A stretch of DNA of 64,000 nucleotides, taken from assembly GCF_032191775.1 (NCBI RefSeq), contig NZ_CP132507.1, positions 1,265,001 to 1,329,000 on the forward strand. The letters are read 5' to 3'. Positions 22,145-27,707 of the stretch are shown here, piece after piece (within the stretch, counting starts at the first letter, position 1; each line of letters opens with the position of its first letter). The notes under the pieces were generated by a model. That model searched no databases. It was not told the DNA's origin and saw nothing but the letters and a program-made list of their open reading frames with translations. The position numbers and the translations under genes are program-made. This DNA comes from Rhodoferax mekongensis (GTDB taxonomy: Bacteria > Pseudomonadota > Gammaproteobacteria > Burkholderiales > Burkholderiaceae_C).

Positions 22145-22153
22145 CCAGACCTC

Positions 22154-22233
22154 CAAAAACAAAAACCCCTAAGTCCCGGTCCTCCACGTAGCGGCGTGCC
22201 TCCCGAGGGAGGTAGAAGACCAAGGCTTAGGGG
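22154..22233 (-). terminator. Attenuator-like terminator in the replication-operon leader
   Basis: Minus strand: CCCCTAAG pairs perfectly with CTTAGGGG across a 52-base internal structure that contains CCTCCC/GGGAGG, followed by TTTTTGTTTTT. It lies between the promoter (22281-22309) and the start of the O-like gene, so it would end transcription before replication genes unless relieved. Confidence 0.7.
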
Positions 22234-22280
22234 CTCTTGGGTGAGTGATTTTTGCCTTGCCGCTACGCTTGACGGAATGG

Positions 22281-22309
22281 AATTTAGCAAACATCAAACA
22301 AATACGCAA
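22281..22309 (-). promoter_or_regulatory. Promoter of the replication operon
   Basis: Minus strand: TTGCGT (22309-22304), 17-base spacer, TAAATT (22286-22281). The -10 is part of GTTTGCTAAATT, the motif common to the early promoters. Confidence 0.6.
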
Positions 22310-22316
22310 GCACTTG

Positions 22317-22353
22317 TTGACATTGCGTTAGGCAGACATCAAAATGATGTCTG
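22317..22353 (+). promoter_or_regulatory. Rightward late-region promoter with palindromic operator
   Basis: TTGACA (22317-22322), exactly 17 bases, CAAAAT (22340-22345). A perfect 9-bp inverted repeat CAGACATCA-AAA-TGATGTCTG (22333-22353) covers the -10, so a dimeric regulator bound there would block or control RNA polymerase. Transcription should start near 22352, about 43 bases before the tRNA. Confidence 0.72.
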
Positions 22354-22394
22354 TGGGGTAGGTGCGTCCATAGGGCGTTCTTTCCCTTGGTTTC

Positions 22395-22471
22395 AGCGGG
22401 GTGGAGCAGCCCGGTAGCTTGCTGGGTTCATATCCCAGAGGACGCGAGTTCAAATCTCGCCCCCGCTTCCA
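22395..22471 (+). tRNA. tRNA-Met(CAT), initiator-type
   Basis: A 77-nt cloverleaf with acceptor AGCGGGG/CCCCGCT, D arm GAGC-loop-GCTT, anticodon stem CTGGG/CCCAG with loop TTCATAT (anticodon CAT), T arm GCGAG-TTCAAAT-CTCGC, discriminator T and an encoded CCA. Initiator hallmarks are present: three consecutive G:C pairs at the base of the anticodon stem and A11:U24 in the D stem. Position 1:72 is an A:U pair where E. coli has a C:A mismatch. It is the first element of the late transcript. Confidence 0.88.
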
Positions 22472-22935
22472 ATCCAAGGCTGGCCTGAAAGGGCGGCGGC
22501 TAAAGCTGGTGGAATTCCAGACAACCTTCCGGGTGAGAGGCCCGGAGCCATCACGCATGCGGATTGGCGCGTAGAAAGGGTGACTGAGTAATCGGTTCCT
22601 GCGCTAATCAAATTGTTCGCTACCGGAAAGCGAGAGCCGGTTAAGCGTCCAGTCCGCAGCCGCGATGGTGAGTGCGGTTAGCGCCGTACTCTGGGGATGC
22701 TGGCCAGCAGGCTTGATGGTGTTGCAACACTGGATGGCTTCAAGAGAGATGGTAGTTGGGTTCGATTCCCAGCCTCTTTGCCCCAACCATCAACCCATCC
22801 GGTATGGGCCCTGTGCATATCTTTACCGCTATGCAGCTGAAGGCAGGGTCCATTCCAGATGGTTAAGCGCAACAGCCCCGTGCGGAAGCTGTAGGGGTTG
22901 CGCAGGGCTAAGGGTTCTTGGCTGCCATCTACCCT
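22472..22935 (+). ncRNA. Candidate large structured RNA between tRNA and Rz
   Basis: About 460 nt with no credible gene but dense long-range pairing. Examples: GATTGGCGC with GCGCTAATC (9 bp), ACCGG/CCGGT nested in CGCT/AGCG, GCGGATTGG with CCAGTCCGC, TCCGGG/CCCGGA, TTGGG-TTCGATT-CCCAG (a T-loop-like arm), GGGCCCTG with CAGGGTCC enclosing TGCATA/TATGCA, and GCGCAA..CCCC with GGGG TTGCGC. Several of these are mutually exclusive, so only part can form at once. Large ornamented RNAs such as GOLLD and ROOL occur next to tRNAs in phages; membership cannot be tested here. Confidence 0.42.
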
Positions 22936-22949
22936 CAATGGAGATCCTG

Positions 22950-23444
22950 ATGCTGCCCTTCACTGCTCGCCAGTTCGGATACCTGATTCTGGCCATTGCG
23001 CTGGCAGTCACCCACTACACCGCCTACAAGACCGGCCGCGCGCTGGTGGCTGGCGACTGGGCGCAGGAGCGCGAGAACCGGGCCAATGACATGCTGGAGC
23101 TGGCCAAGGCACACCGGGCAGAGCAGGCTGAATTAACTCGAAAGGCCAACGATGTTGACACCAAGTATCAAGCGAGCAAAAAGCGCGCTGCTGCTGACCG
23201 CGACGCTGCTGCTGGCGAGCTGCAGCTGCTTCAAGCAGCCCTCGACGCCGCCCGAGAAGGTCGAGCTGCCACCCCCGGCAGCGGAGTTGATGGAGCCAGT
23301 GAAGGCGGACTACTCCTTGCGTGCGCAACAGAGCATCAAGGAATGGCGGCTGAAGCTGACGCCACAGCAATAAAGCTGACCAGCCTCCAGTCATACGTCA
23401 GGGACGTGTGCAAACCCAATTTCGGCACTGCCGGCAAGCCTTAG
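22950..23444 (+). CDS. Rz-type i-spanin
   Basis: A 164-residue protein with an N-terminal membrane segment (about residues 9-24, YLILAIALAVTHYTAY) and a long periplasmic coiled coil rich in Ala, Glu, Lys and Gln, the i-spanin layout. The Rz1 gene is entirely nested within it in another frame, the classic Rz/Rz1 arrangement. It spans inner membrane to outer membrane with Rz1 and fuses them at the end of lysis. ATG 22950 is chosen because GGAG lies 7 bases upstream; 22938 is an alternative. Confidence 0.87.
   Translation: MLPFTARQFGYLILAIALAVTHYTAYKTGRALVAGDWAQERENRANDMLELAKAHRAEQAELTRKANDVDTKYQASKKRAAADRDAAAGELQLLQAALDAAREGRAATPGSGVDGASEGGLLLACATEHQGMAAEADATAIKLTSLQSYVRDVCKPNFGTAGKP
23152..23373 (+). 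CDS. Rz1-type o-spanin lipoprotein
   Basis: A 73-residue lipoprotein nested inside Rz in the +1 frame. Signal peptide with lipobox LLLAS-C (C24), then a Pro-rich mature part (STPPEKVELPPPAAEL) and an amphipathic end. This is the expected outer-membrane partner of Rz. Ribosome-binding site AAAGG six bases before ATG. Confidence 0.87.
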   Translation: MLTPSIKRAKSALLLTATLLLASCSCFKQPSTPPEKVELPPPAAELMEPVKADYSLRAQQSIKEWRLKLTPQQ

Positions 23445-23469
23445 AGCCGGCTAATTCACAGGAGATTCC

Positions 23470-24003
23470 ATGAGCGACGAAGCAACCCAAAATTCCACAC
23501 AAAATGAGGCAGAAGCCCCCGTGGATACTGCGCAGACTGCTATTCAAACTGTAGCAACAACCAGCGATATTCTGACTGACGTGGCCATCGTGAGCGCTGC
23601 TAGTCTTGGCGATACTGTGGTGGCTGACACTGGCGTTACAGGCTCTACTGAGCTGGTGGGATCGACTGAAGCTGCTGTCGTGACTGAGCCCGGTGGCCCG
23701 GCCGTCATCATTGAGCCCACGATTGGCCGCATGGTGTGGCTGCGCCCCGATGCCGCGCTGATTGCCGCCCGTGGCATCAACATGGTCGATAGCGATCCCG
23801 AGACTGCCCAACCCCTGTCTGCGCAGATCGTGTACGTGCATGACTCCTACACTGTCAACTTGGCAGGTTACGACCAGTACGGCTACCCATTCACTGCCAC
23901 TCGCGTGACTCTGCTGACCGGCAACGAGCTGACCCGCCCTGAAGGCACTTATGCCGAGTGGATGGGCTACCAGCTGGCGCAAGCCACAAAGATTGCAGCA
24001 TGA
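23470..24003 (+). CDS. Hypothetical late phage protein, 177 residues
   Basis: N-terminal ~85 residues are Thr/Val/Ala-rich and probably disordered. The C-terminal half is folded, with IGRMVWLRPDAALIAA and HDSYTVNLAGYDQYGYPF, resembling small proteins upstream of terminase in podoviruses. Good ribosome-binding site (AGGAG). Function unknown. Confidence 0.7.
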   Translation: MSDEATQNSTQNEAEAPVDTAQTAIQTVATTSDILTDVAIVSAASLGDTVVADTGVTGSTELVGSTEAAVVTEPGGPAVIIEPTIGRMVWLRPDAALIAARGINMVDSDPETAQPLSAQIVYVHDSYTVNLAGYDQYGYPFTATRVTLLTGNELTRPEGTYAEWMGYQLAQATKIAA

Positions 24004-24392
24004 TCGGGGAAGCTGAGATCAAAGCCGCCGGGGCTGACAAGGCCCCGCGCGTGACGCCTGCCGACATTGAGTCGAGCATTGTCAGTGAGCACTACTTCAC
24101 GGCAACTGAGGCGCTAGTCGGACAAGAGCGAGGCCCAGAGTGGCAGGCAACGCCCAAAGAACTCGACCTGCTGACCTTCTGCGTACTGGTGCTGCGCAAC
24201 GGTTTCACCGTCACGGGTGAGAGCGCATGCGCCAGTCCCGAGAACTTCAATGCCGAGATCGGCCGCAAGATCGCCCGGGAGAACGCAATCCAGAAGCTGT
24301 GGCCACTGATGGGCTATGCCCTGAAGGAGAAGCTGCGTGCCGAAGCTGGCGAGCAAGCCGCCATTCAGGCTCAGGATGTCAAGCGCGAATAG
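24000..24392 (+). CDS. Gp49-family phage protein
   Basis: A 130-residue protein with the typical Gp49 pattern: TPADIESSIVSEHYFTATEA, then LLTFCVLVLRNGFTVTGESACASPENFN and KIARENAIQKLWPLMGYALKE. Commonly found near terminase genes; function unknown. Begins in an ATGA overlap with the preceding stop. It ends at a single TAG after which the frame stays open (see the next entry). Confidence 0.85.
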   Translation: MIGEAEIKAAGADKAPRVTPADIESSIVSEHYFTATEALVGQERGPEWQATPKELDLLTFCVLVLRNGFTVTGESACASPENFNAEIGRKIARENAIQKLWPLMGYALKEKLRAEAGEQAAIQAQDVKRE

Positions 24393-24404
24393 ACCTCGCA
24401 TGAC

Positions 24405-24569
24405 GTGGTTTCCAGTGGCCCAAGCGCCTTCGGCGGCACTGACTTTATCTTTCGAGATGGCAAGAAGGTCAACGTCAGCGACATGGAAAAGGCTTACTCG
24501 AAACTTGTTCAAGTCGGAATCGCTGTCCTCAAGGCGAACTCCAAACCCTTAGAGATCACCAAGCCATGA
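24405..24569 (+). CDS. Small phage protein, 54 residues, in frame after an amber codon
   Basis: A GTG-initiated ORF that fills the gap before the Tad2-like gene and ends in an ATGA overlap with it. The product (VVSSGPSAFGGTDFIFRDG, then VNVSDMEKAYSKLVQVGIAVL) looks like a folded protein. The frame is the same as the Gp49 gene, separated only by TAG 24390-24392 and four sense codons, so amber read-through would fuse them. No strong ribosome-binding site precedes GTG. Confidence 0.5.
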   Translation: MVSSGPSAFGGTDFIFRDGKKVNVSDMEKAYSKLVQVGIAVLKANSKPLEITKP

Positions 24570-25027
24570 GCGTCACCATCCAACGCGCAGTTGACCGCTT
24601 CCTGAGCTGGAAGCTGCCACTGGCATTCGCACCTGACTGCCACATCACCTTTGACCACGACAAAGCTCTGGGTGGCACATGGCCATCGGGCACCAACCTG
24701 CTCCACGCAGGTCAAGCCCGCGAGATGATCGAGCACCTACTGGGCGTTGAGCCTGGGCAGGAAACCGACTTCGGTTGCGCCCTGCTTGCCCTCAAGGCGG
24801 GCAAGCGCGTGGCTCGCAAGGGCTGGAATGGAGTTGGCATGTTTGTCTACTACGTCCCCCCAGCCTCCTACAAGGCACAGACCGGGGCTGCCAAAGAGCA
24901 CTTTGGCAACGAAGCCATGGTCCCATACAACGCCTACTTCGCAATCAAAAACGTCAACGAATCCGTGAGCACATGGGTTCCGAGCGTGAATGACTGCTTG
25001 GCGGAAGACTGGGTGGTGCTGGAATGA
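24566..25027 (+). CDS. Tad2-like anti-Thoeris (DUF2829) domain fused to a common phage domain
   Basis: A 153-residue two-domain protein. Residues 1-65 are a widespread phage module (RAVDRFLSWKLPL ... GTNLLHAGQAREMIEHLL). Residues about 68-153 match DUF2829/Tad2: DFGCALLALKAGKRVARKGWNG, MFVYYVPP, then MVPYNAYFAIKNV and the terminal WVPSVNDCLAEDWVVLE (each quoted in part). Tad2 proteins sequester the cyclic ADP-ribose signal of the Thoeris defence system in the cytoplasm. The fusion suggests an anti-defence protein adapted to this phage; activity is inferred. Confidence 0.78.
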   Translation: MSVTIQRAVDRFLSWKLPLAFAPDCHITFDHDKALGGTWPSGTNLLHAGQAREMIEHLLGVEPGQETDFGCALLALKAGKRVARKGWNGVGMFVYYVPPASYKAQTGAAKEHFGNEAMVPYNAYFAIKNVNESVSTWVPSVNDCLAEDWVVLE

Positions 25028-25332
25028 GAGCGGCCCTCCTGTCACTGGCCACAGTCGCAGCTCTGGGTGCCTCCTTGGCCCCAGCTACCTCTGGCTCGCA
25101 AGCGCAACGAGCGCAAACCGAGATCAACAAGCTGGCCAACGCCAGTGGTGGCCAGTCAGGAGGGCTCCCGGCCAACGCACCCACAGACACGCGCACCAAC
25201 ACCTTGCGCTCACGCTCACGGATTCGGCGCGACACCCGCATCAAGAAGGCGGGCCCGGGCTGGTCGAATCGGCACGTACAGCGCACAGCTGCCAAAGCCC
25301 GCAATGTGAAACGCTCGAAAGGCAAACGCTAA
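25024..25332 (+). CDS. Secreted or membrane-targeted basic protein, 102 residues
   Basis: N-terminal MRAALLSLATVAALGASLAPATSG reads like a signal peptide (in part), followed by a low-complexity, very basic region (RSRSRIRRDTRIKK ... NVKRSKGKR). 4-base overlap with the upstream gene. Function unknown; a DNA- or peptidoglycan-binding virion accessory is possible. Confidence 0.6.
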   Translation: MRAALLSLATVAALGASLAPATSGSQAQRAQTEINKLANASGGQSGGLPANAPTDTRTNTLRSRSRIRRDTRIKKAGPGWSNRHVQRTAAKARNVKRSKGKR

Positions 25333-25601
25333 TGGCTAAGTACCGCAAGAAGCCAGTAGTCGTAGAGGCATGGCAGCTCATTGAGGGCACCGTGATGCCT
25401 GACTGGATGCTTGAGGCTCGCCGCACCGGAGTGATTCAACCCTGTGAGGGTGGCGCCATCATCCGCACGCTTGAGGATGGTCCCAATGGAGAAGCCAAGC
25501 ACGTCGCATCCATGGGTGACTGGATCATCAAGGGCGTGAAGGGCGAACTGTATCCCTGCAAGCCGGAGATCTTTGCGCTGGCCTACGAGGTAGCAGAGTA
25601 A
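25332..25601 (+). CDS. Conserved phage protein, 89 residues
   Basis: A phage protein type found beside terminase genes: MAKYRKKPVVVEAWQLIEG at the N-terminus and GDWIIKGVKGELYPCKPEIF at the C-terminus (both in part). No experimentally known function that I can name. Overlaps neighbours at single bases. Confidence 0.8.
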   Translation: MAKYRKKPVVVEAWQLIEGTVMPDWMLEARRTGVIQPCEGGAIIRTLEDGPNGEAKHVASMGDWIIKGVKGELYPCKPEIFALAYEVAE

Positions 25602-26200
25602 TGGCAACAGCCAAGAAGCCCCCAGCAAAGAAAGCCCCAGCCAAGAAGGCAGCGGGGAAGAAGCTGGCTCGCATCACTGTGAACGCAGAGAAGAAGCCTG
25701 AGCCAGAGAAGCGCTCAGTGGGGCGCCCAACCTCATACAAGCCTGAGTATGCGGATCTCGCGTACAAGTTCTGCCTGCTGGGGGCGAACAACAAGAAATT
25801 GGCGGAATTGTTTGAGGTCGCAGACTCCACGGTGGGCAAGTGGATTGCTGAAATTGAGGAATTTTCGGATGCGCTCAAGCGTGGAAGGGAGATTGCTGAT
25901 GCAAATGTTGCCAATTCCCTGTACCACCGCGCAATCGGCTACGAGCATCCGGAGGATGACATCCGCACTGTTTCCGTGGGTGGCGGGCGCTCGGACATCG
26001 TGATCACACCCACTGTGAAGCGTTATGCACCTGACACTGCAGCCGCAACTCTGTGGCTCAAGAATCGCCAGCCAACTATCTGGCGCGACAAGGTGGATCT
26101 GGAGCACTCTGGCAAGGTCGGCTTGGAGCGCCTGCCAGACGAAGAGCTTGAAGCTCGTCTCATTGAGACGATGAATCGCCTCGGAACCCTGAAGAAATGA
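25601..26200 (+). CDS. terS: Terminase small subunit
   Basis: A 199-residue protein. A Lys/Pro/Ala-rich N-terminus is followed by GRPTSYKPEYADLAYKFC and an HTH-like NKKLAELFEVADSTVGKWIAE, then YHRAIGYEHPEDD and a C-terminal TLWLKNRQPTIWRDK. This is the pattern of small terminase subunits that recognise pac/cos DNA and feed it to the large subunit. It overlaps the terL start by 4 bases. Confidence 0.85.
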   Translation: MATAKKPPAKKAPAKKAAGKKLARITVNAEKKPEPEKRSVGRPTSYKPEYADLAYKFCLLGANNKKLAELFEVADSTVGKWIAEIEEFSDALKRGREIADANVANSLYHRAIGYEHPEDDIRTVSVGGGRSDIVITPTVKRYAPDTAAATLWLKNRQPTIWRDKVDLEHSGKVGLERLPDEELEARLIETMNRLGTLKK

Positions 26201-27696
26201 CCCGCGAAGAGATGATCGAGGCCATCGCGCTTGGCCGGGAAAAGCTCGCCCGTGCGGCTCGTAACAGTTTTGTCGAATTTGCCAAGTTCCGGCAGCCCAT
26301 GGACATGCAGCCCGCGCTGCACCATCTGGTCATCTGCAACGCCTTGGACGCACTGGAGAGGGGTGACATCCCGAACAACCGGGTCATGCTCTTCCTGCCG
26401 CCGGGCTCCGCGAAGTCGAGCTATGGCTCTCGCCTGTTCCCCCAGTATTTCCTCGGCCGGCACCCTCAGCTCTCGGCCATTCTGGCTTCACACACTGGTG
26501 AGCTGGCAGAGGCATGGGGGCGCAAGATCCGCAACGGTATGCAGGATCCAGAGTTTGCCGAGGTGTTTCCCGGCATTGGTGTGGCTGGTGACAACGCGAG
26601 CGCCGGGCGCTGGGCTACCAACAAGGATGGTGAATTCTTTGCTGCTGGCGTAGGCGGATCCATCACGGGTCGCCGTGCCGACTTGGGGATCATCGATGAC
26701 CCGGTGAAGAACCGGGAGGACGCCGACAGTGACCGCATCCGCCAGAAGACATGGGAGTGGTACACCAACGACTTCCTGACGCGCCTGAAGCCCGGGGCCA
26801 AGCAGGTGCTCATCATGACCCGCTGGCACGAAGATGACCTTGCTGGCCGTCTCCTTGAGCGCGAGAAGGATAAGTGGCTGGTCATCAAGATCCCGATGAT
26901 CGCCGGCCCCAAGGACTTACTGGGCCGCGAGGAGGGTGAGCGCCTTTGGAAAGAGTGGTTCACCGACGACATGATTGAAGCGGCTCAGGCAGACGCGCGC
27001 TCATGGATCTCGCTGTACCAACAAGAGCCACGGCCCACTGAAGGTGCCGAGTTCAAGCGCAGCTGGATCAACCGCTACGCCTCGCCACCGAAGATCATGA
27101 ACAAAATCCTGCTGGTCGATCCCGCAGGGGATCCAGCCAAGGCCAAGGGTAACCGCAAGAAGAGCGACTTCACAGCCATGTGGGTCGTGGGTCTGGGCTC
27201 GGACGAGAACGCATACCTGCTAGATGGCCTGAGAGATCGCCTCAATCTCACGCAACGTGCCGACGCTGTGTTCGCGCTGCACAAGAAGCACAAGCCCATG
27301 CAGACGCGCTACGAGCAGTACGGCCTGCAGGCTGATGTCGAGCACATCAAGACCGAGATGGAGCGCCGGCAGTACCGCTTCGCCATCAAAGAGGTGGGCG
27401 GCAAGGTCGAGAAGAACGCGCGCATCCGGCGCCTGATCCCATGGTTCGAGGGTGGCCGCATCTGGCTGCCCATGGAGATGCGACGCGAGACGGTGCTTGG
27501 CACCTCGTATGACGTGATCTCGGACTTCATCGAGCACGAATACGCAACCTTCCCAGTGGGTCGCAACGACGACTCATTTGACTGCTTGGCCCGCTTGGCG
27601 GAGCCGGGCTTAACCCTTCCATATCCAGAAGAAGACGAGTTGATGCAGCCGGGCATGGCCGCATGGCAAGCGCTGGATGAGATCACTGGCTACTGA
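26197..27696 (+). CDS. terL: Terminase large subunit
   Basis: A 499-residue packaging ATPase-nuclease. Walker A-like PPGSAKSS (68-75), Walker B LGIIDDPVKNRED (D167-D168), coupling motif region with IMTRWHEDDLAGR, and a C-terminal RNase H-like nuclease beginning ILLVDPAG (metal-binding Asp). It drives DNA into the prohead through the portal and cuts the genome. Start overlaps terS (ATGA). Confidence 0.95.
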   Translation: MTREEMIEAIALGREKLARAARNSFVEFAKFRQPMDMQPALHHLVICNALDALERGDIPNNRVMLFLPPGSAKSSYGSRLFPQYFLGRHPQLSAILASHTGELAEAWGRKIRNGMQDPEFAEVFPGIGVAGDNASAGRWATNKDGEFFAAGVGGSITGRRADLGIIDDPVKNREDADSDRIRQKTWEWYTNDFLTRLKPGAKQVLIMTRWHEDDLAGRLLEREKDKWLVIKIPMIAGPKDLLGREEGERLWKEWFTDDMIEAAQADARSWISLYQQEPRPTEGAEFKRSWINRYASPPKIMNKILLVDPAGDPAKAKGNRKKSDFTAMWVVGLGSDENAYLLDGLRDRLNLTQRADAVFALHKKHKPMQTRYEQYGLQADVEHIKTEMERRQYRFAIKEVGGKVEKNARIRRLIPWFEGGRIWLPMEMRRETVLGTSYDVISDFIEHEYATFPVGRNDDSFDCLARLAEPGLTLPYPEEDELMQPGMAAWQALDEITGY

Positions 27697-27707
27697 GAGA
27701 GAAAACT

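Noticed and set aside
22685-22800. Second tRNA near the TTGGGTTCGATTCCCAG T-arm
   Set aside because: Only a T-arm-like hairpin and a 5-bp TGGGG/CCCCA closing stem can be drawn. No consistent anticodon stem or acceptor of 7 bp was found.
22472-22935. Group I intron or tmRNA
   Set aside because: No group I core sequences or flanking split tRNA were found, and no tmRNA-like tag frame with alanyl acceptor is present.
22665-22949. N-terminal extension of Rz through the structured region
   Set aside because: The extra ~95 residues are Cys/Trp-rich without function signs and overlap the RNA-like pairings. ATG 22950 has a ribosome-binding site and starts at the membrane segment.
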